From: Anagrus nilaparvatae
Lineage: Eukaryota; Arthropoda; Insecta; Hymenoptera; Mymaridae
Direction of reading: 5' to 3'
DNA length: 64,000 nt
Assembly: GCA_022575985.1 (NCBI GenBank)
Contig: JAKSXM010000132.1
Coordinates: 13,578,001-13,642,000 of the forward strand
Part shown: positions 12,505-22,476 of the stretch, piece after piece
Layout of the letters: each line of letters opens with the position of its first letter
Numbering within the stretch: position 1 is the first letter of the stretch
The notes under the pieces: model-generated
What the model saw: only the letters and a program-made list of their open reading frames with translations
What the model was told of the DNA's origin: nothing
The model's database searches: none
Translations under genes and position numbers: made by a program

Positions 12505-14151
12505 TTATATTATAACTGTATGAAAATTTTCTCTATTTACTTCATAAAGTTCAATAAACGATGGTAATAATTTTTGCTGAGTTTTACTTAAATTTATTTT
12601 AGTACTATGTATATAAATTTTTAAAACTTTATTATATAAACGATTTTTAAATGAATCTACTGATTCCATTAAAAAACTATTTGTTATTTTTTCACAGTAA
12701 CTTATATCTAAATGTTCGATACTGTCATAATTATTAGATATCATTTTTATTAATTCATGATTTTCTATATTAGTACATGATTTACAATCCAATCTTTTTA
12801 TATTTACTAAATTGTTTAATCCTTTACCTGTTATAGTTTTAATAGAATTAACATATAATTCTTCTAAGTTTGGTAATTTTGTTATAAAAATTATACCAAA
12901 ATCATCAACTTTTTCACAGTAACTAATATTCACATGTGTTAATTTTAGTAAATTATGACCAATTAATTCTAAAAATTCATTTGTTACCAGTTGATTACTA
13001 TGTAAATTTAATTTTTTAAGATTTATTAAATCAACAATTTCATTTAAATCAGAAAATAAACCTTTTGATTTAATATCACAAAAGTTTAAATTTCTTAAAT
13101 TTTGATAGTTTGATAATATTTTAATAGCTTTTTGATACCAATCGTATGGGTAAGCATCAGATTTAAATCTAAAAGTATGCAAATTTTTATAATCATGAAA
13201 TACTTCTTCAAGATTATTAATTTCAAGATATTTGCAATCTAATAATGTTAAGCTTTCAAGTTGCTTTCGGCTTAAATAAAATAAACAATCCCCTGTTATA
13301 TTAAAATAATTTAAATATAATATTTTAATATTTGGATTAGCTAAGAATAAAGCTATCATTGTTTCATCAGTTATCTCTTTATTAACCGAATAATCATGCA
13401 ATAATAATTCTTCTAAATATTGACAATTTTCTGTTAATATTTCAATAATATCTTTTAACAAATATTTATTATAATATTTAAAAATAGTTAAATTTTTTAA
13501 AGGTTTAAGCGAATCTTTAAAAACATTAGCATAACGTATAAGTACTTTTTCCAAAGTTAAACTTGTTAAAGTATCAGCATGTAATTGTTTAAATGATTCA
13601 TTAATAGTTAAACATTTAATATGTAATGATTTTAATTTTTTATTATTTAAAAATAATTCACCTAATAATGGATCTTCTGATTTACCTTCAATAACATATT
13701 TAACATCATCGATTAATATTAATTCTTTTAAATTAAAACAATTTTTAGTTAACAGTTCAATAATTTGATAATTTGAATTCTCATTTGTTGTGTATTTTTC
13801 TAAATTAAGATTTATTTTATTTAAATTTGGACATAATTCTGTTATTAATTTTAACACATAAATATCTAAATAATAATCACTTGTTACTATTAATATTTTA
13901 ATAACATTACCAGCACGTTTTAATATATTATAAATAACTAAATATTTAAAATTATTTATTTCTGTTTTATCAACGTTATTTAATTTAATATCTGATAAAT
14001 TTAAACATGTAAAATCTTTCCATTGCGAATTACTTAATAATAACCAATTTTTAGATACTCTTCCTAACCTTATTCTATCTTTATATGGTAAAAAACTAAA
14101 TATATGTTCTAAACAGTCATTATCTAATTTAGTTATTGGCGAATACATCAT
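12505..14151 (-). CDS. F-box / leucine-rich-repeat protein
   Basis: A single uninterrupted 548-residue frame, intronless, unlike most other host genes here. Residues about 7-50 (LDNDCLEHIFSFLPYKDRI ... RVSKNWLLLSNSQWKDF) form a clear F-box, the SKP1-binding module of SCF ubiquitin ligases. From about residue 80 onward there are irregular LRRs of the amino-acid/F-box type, for example NLKELILIDD, NLRNLNFCDI, NLKKLNLHSN, LTHVNISYCEKVDDFGI and SIEHLDISYCEKITNSF. The protein would act as a substrate receptor. Which FBXL orthologue it is cannot be told by eye. Composition is strongly Asn/Ile/Lys/Leu, as expected at this AT content. The intronless state could reflect retroposition of an older FBXL gene, but there are no internal stops. 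Confidence 0.85.
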   Translation of the reverse strand: MMYSPITKLDNDCLEHIFSFLPYKDRIRLGRVSKNWLLLSNSQWKDFTCLNLSDIKLNNVDKTEINNFKYLVIYNILKRAGNVIKILIVTSDYYLDIYVLKLITELCPNLNKINLNLEKYTTNENSNYQIIELLTKNCFNLKELILIDDVKYVIEGKSEDPLLGELFLNNKKLKSLHIKCLTINESFKQLHADTLTSLTLEKVLIRYANVFKDSLKPLKNLTIFKYYNKYLLKDIIEILTENCQYLEELLLHDYSVNKEITDETMIALFLANPNIKILYLNYFNITGDCLFYLSRKQLESLTLLDCKYLEINNLEEVFHDYKNLHTFRFKSDAYPYDWYQKAIKILSNYQNLRNLNFCDIKSKGLFSDLNEIVDLINLKKLNLHSNQLVTNEFLELIGHNLLKLTHVNISYCEKVDDFGIIFITKLPNLEELYVNSIKTITGKGLNNLVNIKRLDCKSCTNIENHELIKMISNNYDSIEHLDISYCEKITNSFLMESVDSFKNRLYNKVLKIYIHSTKINLSKTQQKLLPSFIELYEVNRENFHTVII

Positions 14152-15398
14152 TATTTTTAATTAAACTAAAAAAAAAAATATTAATATATTTAAAACACTT
14201 TTTCTCATATCAAAATTATCACTTTTGGAGTTTTACTTACAAATATAATTTAAAACAATGCGCTCCTTAGCACTGAAATGGTATAAATTAAAGGTGTATA
14301 TTAAATTTGATAACGTGTTATATATTGATATTAAAAAATTTCATAACAGAAATTTTTTTTATCATTATTATTACCTTTTCTTTTTTTAAATTAATAAAAA
14401 ATAAAAAAGTATCCAAATAATATATAACTGATAATAGAGCGCTATACCTATATATTATATGGATACATATATTATATTTATCTGATAAAAAATCACAAAA
14501 TTTTTTTTATCTTCAAAAAACAATTTTTTTTATCTATCTTTGATAAATATTTACTATATGCTTGATATATTTCTCTATTTTTTTTATTTTTATTATGTCA
14601 GTACTGTGCAATATTTAATAATATTTACAAGTATAATTGTTCTTTAATATTTAAATGGAAAAATTTTTATGAATTTAAATATTATTTTGTATCACAAAAG
14701 ACTAATTTAACAATATGAATTGTACAATATTTTATATAAACGTATATGTATCATATGTTTGTGTAATAATTTTATATTTGGGAAAAACCCGCACTAATAT
14801 AATCATAAAGATATACCGACTTATTTCAAACATAAAAAAAGTTTAATTTATGAGATATTTATTACATTACAATATTATTATTATTCACATTATTATTATT
14901 TGTTTTTAATTTTAATGAAAGAATTTATAAAAGCGAATTTAACCAGTTTAAATTTTTTAATTTAAATAAGTTTTGATTTTTGGAATATATAGCTATTTTT
15001 TAAACAAGGGAAAAAAATTGGATTTTACTTTATATGTAGTTGTATGCACGAACGAGCGTAGCGAGAAAAGCGAAAACTATAATGATGAAATTTTGATTTG
15101 TAAAATTTTTTTTTCTAACTCAAAAGTTAGAAAATTTAGAAAGGTTTAAAAATGGTTGCTTTTTCGAATAGTTTAATTAATAGTTTACATGCAAACCCTT
15201 GAATAGGGGAAAAAAGCTATAGCTCATTATAGGCGTCATTACCGCTAAAAGTGAAGAAACAGTAAAAAATAAAATATCAAAAAATATTTAGGGTTCAACT
15301 ATTTTTAACCCTATAGAAAACTTTTGAACAAAAAAAAAAGTTTTTTTAACTTTTTTAGAAATCAAAATCCCAACTACATATGATTGGGCCAAAAAATA
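14152..15398. other. AT-rich intergenic region with repeat-like tail
   Basis: The first ~200 bp hold the F-box gene promoter. From about 15045 a less AT-rich motif (ACGAACGAGCGTAGCGAG) and poly-T/poly-A runs look like degenerate transposon sequence. No gene is supported. Confidence 0.4.
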
Positions 15399-15416
15399 GT
15401 TGCTAATTTTTAACCC

Positions 15417-16439
15417 TTGGGAACACCAGGTGGGTCTACGAGATCCGGCGTTTTTTTCGGTATGGGGACAAAAGTTCCAAAAAAAGTTTCCCACTCCAAT
15501 TTTCCCATTACCTTTGCTGAGTTGCAAAAAGAACAAGCATCCACTGAGACAATTCTACGCCAATTAAATCTTGGACAAAAGATAAAAAGGGCAAGAGCAC
15601 CTGCCCAAAAACGATTGGAAACATCCATTTATAATATTGTATCTAGATTCGAAAATATGAAGGAAAAAGGTGGAAATATACACTACTTAAGGGGGCAAGT
15701 CCATATAGATTTTTTTGGAAATTGATTTTTTGTTTTTTGTTTTTTTGGGTTCTAAAACATCTTAAAAATATGGAAAAAAATTTTTATAATGATATCTTGT
15801 ATAATAAGGAAGTTATAGAAGATGAAGCGAGACACCGCGAAAGACGTAAGATACAGTATTCTAAACTTTAAACGCGTTTTTCTCGAAACAACGTTTTTCG
15901 AATTTGCGGGCACGATAACTCAAAAAATAATCAAGATATCTTCCTAATTTTTTGGCTGTACTTTTAAAATACAATTATCTTCTGGATTGATGGAATTGTT
16001 TTTCAAAAAAATGTGCCAATTTTTTTTTATTGCAAAAAAACATTTCCAAAAAATTGCAATTTTTGAAAAAAATTTAATAATTTTCACAATTTTTCATTTT
16101 TCGAAATTTGAATCCATCAATCCAGAAGATAAATGTTTCACAAACATATAAAATTTAATTTGGTATGGTTCAGAACAAGTTGGATGCTGCAATCACGCCC
16201 GCAATCAAAAGTGAGGCCTAACTTTGAGCACCTTTATTCGGCGCCATTTTTGAAAAAAAAAAAAAAAAAAAAAATAAAATAAAATAATGTTTAGTAACTT
16301 ATAATCTAATAAACTGCCAATTTTGAAGAAATTATCTCAATTATTTCTACCCGAAAACCTATTCACAAAAAGACACCTTTTTTTTTCGCTATATGGACTT
16401 GCCCCCTTAAAATCGGTGGCACATAATATTTCTTTTTAA
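15417..16439 (+). pseudogene. Unrecognised open reading frame interrupted by a TTAA-flanked element
   Basis: A frame opens at 15417 and encodes a Lys/Gln/Arg-rich helical stretch (ITFAELQKEQASTETIL, GQKIKRARAPAQKRLETSI, NIVSRFENMKEKGG). At 15687-15690 the TTAA-bounded element begins and the frame soon ends inside it (15725). If one TTAA is removed together with the element, the frame continues for about ten codons to TAA at 16437-16439. This implies the frame predates the insertion. The region is less AT-rich than its surroundings. I do not recognise the protein. It could be a fragment of a transposon-encoded protein rather than a host gene. Confidence 0.4.
15687..16410. mobile_element. piggyBac-type non-autonomous inverted-repeat element (TTAA target)
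   Basis: The left end is TTAA followed by GGGGGCAAGTCCATATAG. The right end is CTATATGGACTTGCCCCC followed by TTAA. The inverted repeats match perfectly over 18 bp and TTAA flanks both sides (15687-15690 and 16407-16410). TTAA target duplication is diagnostic of piggyBac-type transposons. The ~716 bp interior has no transposase frame. Confidence 0.82.
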
Positions 16440-17723
16440 AAAGTTTTTAATAATAATAAATTTTTTGGGAAATATTAAAAATTTTTTTGGAACTTTATTA
16501 TTTTTTTAATTTTTTGCAATGGGAAAAAAAGTTTTTGGGAAATTTATACTTTGGGAAAAAAATCCTGTAAAATTTTTGTTGGGAAAATTATCTTGGAACT
16601 TTTGACCCTCAATCTATTTTTCAAGTTCGCGATATTTTTATATAATAGGGTGGGAATTTAATTTGGTATGTTTGTAAAAGATTAGGCTACCCAGCAGTAT
16701 CAGTAGCTCACGCGGCTTTGTCTGAGACGTTTCTGCATTTGAGTTTTTGGTCTTTTTTTTTGAAATTTTGAAAACCTTTCTTTTCATTTACCGGAATAAG
16801 TCACTTTTTTCATTCTGCCTTAATTACCTCATTATTTTCTTAAAGTATGATTTTGGGCGTTTTTGAAACAGTATATAAATAAAAAGTTTTTTATTTGTTG
16901 CAAAGTTACTAAAAATTGAAAAAATGGCCATTTAAAAAAAAAATAATTGCTATTTTTTATTAAATTGATTTATTTTTGAGCAGTTTTAGAATCGAAAAAG
17001 AACCTACAAGTTAAATTTTATCGGTTTAAACTGAAGTTACAACCGCGCAAAGTTGCTTTGGGTCTTAAACACCTAGGTCGTGTAAGGTCAGGAAAAAAAG
17101 ATACCTGGGGTTGCAGAGGGTTATAAATTACCAAAAAATGAAATAAGTATGCTAAAAATCAAGAATTGAACTTTAGAGGCTAAGAATCTCTATGAAGGCT
17201 TATTTTTAGTAGTGCTTGTGAGAAAAAAATAATATGGAACCGATTTAAAGACACGGTCACCAGTTTTAAACTCATTTGATTTAAGTTTACCCACGTATTT
17301 TTAAAATAAATAAACTAAAATAAAAATTAAATATAGACTTACATGTAAATATTTTAGATTGTTATAGACATAGCAATAAAAACATTCTTTACTAAAATTC
17401 AGAGAAATAATTACTTGCACAATCATTAATTTTTATTATATAGACATTCTGATAAAATTATATTGCTTAATTTTAAAATAATAATAACTCGACTGTCTAA
17501 AAAAAAATTATCTACTATAGGAACATAAAACACCCAAAATTTAATTTAACAAATAAATAAATTCCAATTTTTTTCCCTTGTTTACAGTAAAATGAATCTG
17601 ATGAGTAAAATGAATCTGATCTTTTTAAGTAATGCAAACAACATTGTGTAAATCTCATAGACACAATATAACCCAGATTTTTCTAAAATATTTCATATAA
17701 ACATAAAAAAAGCTATAAAGTGT
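16440..17723. other. Degenerate repeat-rich intergenic sequence
   Basis: No gene. The stretch around 17160-17300 recurs in inverted orientation around 40200-40330 (shared text includes AACTCATTTG and the TAAGTTTACCC / GGGTAAATTTA ends), so part of this is a dispersed repeat. Confidence 0.4.
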
Positions 17724-18080
17724 ATATTACGATCCTAGGCCAGAAAACACGAATTTCCCGGCCGCTGCACGACCGGAAAAGACGCATTTCCTCGCCACTG
17801 ACGAAGAAAAATCGTATATGACCCTTGTCCATAAGGCTGAGTCCAGATATAGTGCGATACGCATGCGACAATGAAAAGCGTGCGATAAAATGTATTGAAT
17901 CCCTATACTAAAATCGCACGCTTTTTCATTATCGCATGCGAAAAGCGCTATGTCTGGACTCAGCCTAACTAAAGAATGACCCAAAATCGCCCGCAAATTA
18001 ACATCCGAGGCGAAGCCGAGGTTGGTAAACTGCGATTTCCTTTATTTTATCCTTTACTTTTCTGGACACGGGATCGTAAT
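17724..18080. repeat. Dispersed repeat carrying the CCGAGGCGAAGCCGAGG motif
   Basis: CATCCGAGGCGAAGCCGAGG followed by TTGGTAAACTGCGATTT at 18002-18038 is repeated nearly identically at 27005-27045. Both copies sit next to text related to CCAGAAAACACG and AAAGAATG(G/A)CCC. A related AAATCGCAGTTAACGTGC piece occurs inverted at about 40143. It is a multi-copy element; the 131-bp element at 17835 lies inside this copy. Confidence 0.6.
17835..17965. mobile_element. 131-bp PIF/Harbinger-like MITE
   Basis: Almost the entire element is a hairpin. The left end GGCTGAGTCCAGATATAG pairs with CTATGTCTGGACTCAGCC on the right, and an inner block (GCATGCGA..GAAAAGCGTGCGAT) is also mirrored. TAA flanks both ends (17832-17834 and 17966-17968), matching the TWA target duplication of PIF/Harbinger elements. 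No coding capacity. Confidence 0.8.
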
Positions 18081-18229
18081 ATACTATTTTTTTTCAATGA
18101 AACCGGTACCTAACGCTTGGCCTTAAATCTTGGCCCTCTCGCTTTTGTTTAACCGATTACCGCCGGCGCGGCCAAAACGAGCCACTTTAATATAATTCCG
18201 AAACTTCTTATTATTATAAGCACCAAATT

Positions 18230-19700
18230 TATATCTGGGGGTTTTTGAGATTGCTGATTTCAAATATCCACTCAAAAAAATCATAAAATTTTATCTAGGG
18301 GTGGAAAATGAGGGTGGAAAATGGTGAAAAATCAATTTTTGTAAAAGATTATATTTTTACTTGAAAAACTGTACCGGGGGTTTTTTGACGTTGCTGGTTT
18401 CAAATTTGACAATTAAAAAATTATAAAACTTCATCTAGGGGTGGAAAATTCGGGTGAAAAGGGGTAAAAAGGGGTGAAAAATCTATTTTAATAAAAGGCT
18501 TTATTTTTGGTTGGAAAACTATAACAAGGGGTTTTTGACGTTGGAGATTCCAAATATGACCATAAAAAATCATAAAACTTCATCTAGGGGTGGAAAATTA
18601 GGGTGAAAAGGGGTGAAAAATCAATTTTCATAAAAGGCTTTATTTCTACTTGAAAAACTTCATCGGGGGGTTTTTGACGTTGCTGGTTTCAAATATAACA
18701 ATGAAAAAATCATAAAACTTCATCTAGGGGTAGAAAATTAGGGTGAAAAGGGGTGAAAAATCAATTTTCATAAAATGCTTTATTTCAATTTGAAAAACTT
18801 TATCGGGGGGTTTTTGACGTTGCTGATTTTAAATATAACAATGAAAAAATCATAAAACTTCATCTAGGGGTGGAAAATTAGGATAAAAACAAGAAAAAAA
18901 AAAAAATAAATAAAAAATAAAAACAAAAACATAGTTTCTCAATATTTTACTAAAAAACAAAGAGTTTTATCTAGTAAAAATAAAGCCTTTTCTGAAAGTT
19001 GATTTTTCAACCTTATTACCCTAATTTTCCACCCATAGATGAAATTTTATGATTTTTTTGAGTTCATATTTGAAATCAGCAACGTCGAAAACCCCCCGAT
19101 ACATTTTTTCAAGTAAAAATAAAGCCATTTATGAAAATTGATTTTTCACCCTCTTTCACCCTAATTTTCCATCCTTAGAAAAAGTTTTAGCATTTTTATA
19201 AAGGTCATATTTGAAATTAGCAACGTCAAAAACCCCCTGATAGAGTTTTTCAAGTAAAAATAAAGTCTTTTCTGGATATTGATTTTTCACCCCCTTTCAC
19301 CATAATTTTCCACCCTTAGATGAAGTTTTATGTTTTTCTGATGGTCATATCAGCAACGTCAAAAACCCCTTACTACAGTTTTTCAAGTAGAAATAAAGCC
19401 TTTTCTGAAAATTGAATTTTTACCCCTTTTCACCCCTTTTCACCCCTTTTTACCCTAATTTTCCACCCCTAGATGAAGTTTTATGATTTTTTATGGTCAT
19501 ATTTGGTATCAGCAACGCCAAAAACCCCCTGATACAGTTTTTCAAAAAGAAGTAAAGCTTTTTCTGAAAATTGATTTTTCACCCCTTTTCACCCTAATTT
19601 TCAACCCCCAGATGAAGTTATATGATTTTTCATGGTCATATTGAAATCAACTACCTCGAAAACCCTTGATACAGGTTTTCCAGTATAAGAATAAAGACTT
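18230..19700. repeat. Foldback made of two opposed tandem arrays (~140 bp unit, 5 + 5)
   Basis: On the left (18230-18890) a unit containing TTTTTGACGTTGCTG and CTTCATCTAGGGGTGGAAAA recurs at about 18289, 18429, 18578, 18718 and 18858. On the right (18960-19700) its reverse complement (CCACCCCTAGATGAAG) recurs at about 19031, 19168, 19310, 19462 and 19602. A short A-rich spacer separates the two. The result is an almost symmetrical 1.5 kb palindrome of diverged tandem units. No frame is present. Confidence 0.85.
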
Positions 19701-19965
19701 TTGTAAAAAAAATAATAAAAAATTTCTAAGTGCCCTTTTCATTTTTTTTTTGTATTTTTAATGAATTTTAAACATTTTTTTTGAAGTATTTTGTTATATA
19801 TAATATATTATAATAAGTACTTCAATTTTTTTTTTTAATTCTTATATGACTATCAGAGAATGCAAAAAAATTTTATTTTTTGTACATTTTATAGAGGGCG
19901 TCAAAGAGGCTAAAAAATAGAGTCTGGAAAAAAAGTAAAAAATGGTTTCAATTGTAGGCATCGTA

Positions 19966-20278
19966 AACAAAAACTTATAGCCGGTTTGTGTAAACACAAC
20001 CTAAATGCATGGAGCATGTTTACTTCCAGCTGCGGGCTAGGTATAATACAAATCTTACACTATAAAAAATAATAAAATTTTAAGAAGTTAATATTAACTT
20101 CGTACCCATTAAGTCCCCGAAAGTGAATAATCCCTTGATTCAAGTTAACGGGGTTAAATCAATGCATACCAACCTTGAATCAGCTGACGTATATTTGTTA
20201 AAATAGCTGTCTTTTAGACTCAGGTCAACTTAATATTAGGCTGAATCCGGTAACTATATATTTGACTTAAGTGTTAGT
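19966..20278. repeat. Left part of a dispersed repeat split by the foldback at 20279
   Basis: Text from about 19970 (ACTTATAGCCGGTTTG, ATGCATGGAGCATGTTTACT, TCCAGCTG) matches 46488-46560. The continuation of that copy (ATTATCACCTTAC, AAACATGTTCCATGTT) is found here only at about 21660-21900. The simplest reading is that one old repeat copy was opened by a later insertion between roughly 20070 and 21640. Confidence 0.6.
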
Positions 20279-21291
20279 TATAACTCCCTGAAATTTCTAT
20301 CATCTCCTCAAATACCTTCGGGATGAAAATGAACCGTACGAGTGAAAACTGATATCCTGGAGGAAAAATTTTTAATTTTTCATCCAAAACAATTTTCCAA
20401 TTTTCCAAGATGGCGGACCAAAAAACATGAATATAGAAACTTTCTACATTATCTGAGGGTTTTCGGGGTCGAAAAAAACGTTTCTATTAATGAAAATTTT
20501 AATTTTTTTGTCCCAGCATATTTTCCAATTTTCCAATATGGCGGACCAAAAAACATTTCAGAATAAGCTTTTTACATTGCAAGGGAGTTTTCGAGGTCGA
20601 GAAAAACCTTTTTATGAATGAAAATTGGAATTTTTTTGCCCCAGCATATTTTCCAATTTTCCAATATGGCGGACCAAAAAACATTTCAGAATAAGCTTTT
20701 TACATTGCAGGGGGGTTTTCGAGGTCGAGAAAAACCTTTTTATGAATGAAAATTGGAATTTTTTTGCCCCAGCATATTTTCCAATTTTCCAATATGGCGG
20801 ACCAAAAAACATTTCAGAATAAGCTTTTTACATTGCCAGGGGATTTTCGAGGTCGAGAAAAACGTTTTTATGAATGAAAATTGACATTTTTTTGCCCCAG
20901 CATATTTTCCAATTTTCCAATATGGCGGACCAAAAAACATTTTAGAATAAGCTTTTTACATTGCAAAGGGGTTTAGAGGTCGAGAAAATCGTTTTTATGA
21001 AGTTTTTATTTACATGTTTTTTGGTCCGCCATCTTGGAAAATTGGAAAATTTGCTGGGGCAAAAAAATTAAAATTTTCATTCATAAAAACGTTTTTCTCG
21101 ACCCCGAAAACCCTTAGGTAATGTAGAAAGTTTTTATTTTCATGTTTTTTGGTCCGCCATATTGGAAAATTGGAAAATTGTTTTGGATGAAAAATTAAAA
21201 ATTTCGCCTCCAGGATATCAGTTTTCCCTCATACGGTCCATTTTCATCCCGAAGGTATTCGAGGAGATGACAGAAATTTCAGGGAGTTATA
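20279..21291. mobile_element. 1.0 kb foldback element with internal 128-bp tandem repeats
   Basis: The outer arms mirror each other: TATAACTCCCTGAAATTTC (20279) against GAAATTTCAGGGAGTTATA (ending 21291), followed inward by ACCTTCGGGATGAAAATG and GATATCCTGGAGG against their complements. Between them, a 128-bp unit containing CCAATATGGCGGACCAAAAA is repeated about five times forward (20400-21000) and twice inverted (21010-21180). Short open frames in the repeats are by-products. Confidence 0.82.
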
Positions 21292-22476
21292 GCTCCCTAA
21301 ATCAGGGAGTATAATATAAATATTATTATATTTACGGGCTTGTACTATATTTTTTTTATGTCTAAGATAAGCTTGAATTTATTTCAATGTTATATTTGGA
21401 TATAACAAATTCGAATTAGCTTAAATTAGCCCAATTACATTTTTTGTATCAAGCTAATATTTTGCTGAAAGAAGCTTGCTTTCAATTGAATTACGGGATC
21501 TCCCGTCAAGTCAGTGTTTAAGTTGATTCAAGTAAATATTCGCTTCGCCGTATTTACCTTCGCGCTTAGGTTGCGTCAACTTCGCATAGCTTGGCAATAC
21601 TCTATATTTTTCATAGTGTACGCCAAGTTACAATAAAATTTTCTAATTTTCTAATTTGTAATTATCACCTTACTATGTTAAGATTCTAAACCAAAACTAT
21701 TTTGAATTCCAAAACGCGTATTATTCTAGGTCCCTAAATCAAAATTATACCCTAAACCCAGATTTTTTAAGTCCCTATAAATTGAAATTATTCTAAGTCT
21801 CATTTAACCCATCCCCCTTAAACCCGACAAATTTGACCTCCCTTAATTTCAAATTCTTGAGTTACAGGAATTACCCCCTCCCTATAAACATGTTCCATGT
21901 TAAAAAAAATAAGAAAGCATTAAATTCTCTATAATAGACTTCTCAAGTGCTTGTACCAACATTTAGCAAAAAATCCCAAAAATTGACCTTTTGGTGCACC
22001 AAAAATGAAAAATATTGGTTTTTAAGTACAAAAATGGTCAATAAAAAACTTTCTAATTCCCGATTTAACTCGATAGCTTAATTATTTTTTGAGTTAGAAC
22101 GGGAACCGATTTCAAAAAAGTAGTTTTGAGAAAATGCTTTGAAAGTTTTTTTTTGCTACAAATTGTTTTATTTATACATTCTTAAAAACGTTTTTAAGCA
22201 AAAAAACAAAAAAAAAAAAAACAAAAAAAATGCCTAAACAATTTTTTGAAAATAAAAAGGGGGCCTTAAATGAATTTATAAATTAACACGATACTATAGC
22301 TAAATTAATTTTAAACCACTTCGAGAGTAAAATTGGAATTCTGCATAAGCTTGAAAATATATCTTTTCAAAAAATGCCAATTTTTCTGGGCTTAGATTTC
22401 GAATGGTTGAAAATTGTATCTTCATAGGCCAAGCAAAATTTTATGTTGCGACACTTGTCTGCAACTAAAATCACAA
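21292..22476. other. Repeat-derived intergenic sequence
   Basis: About 21640-21900 is the right half of the dispersed repeat also seen at 46590-47035, including a string of diverged 'TCCCTAAA..ATTAT' short repeats. The rest is AT-rich with no gene. Confidence 0.45.

Noticed and set aside
17727..17996. 89-codon - strand frame
   Set aside because: Runs through the TAA-flanked MITE and its host repeat; the translation is a by-product of the hairpin.
20342..20940. Several overlapping frames repeating MFFGPPYWKIGKYAG
   Set aside because: Translations of the 128-bp tandem unit on both strands, not a protein repeat gene.
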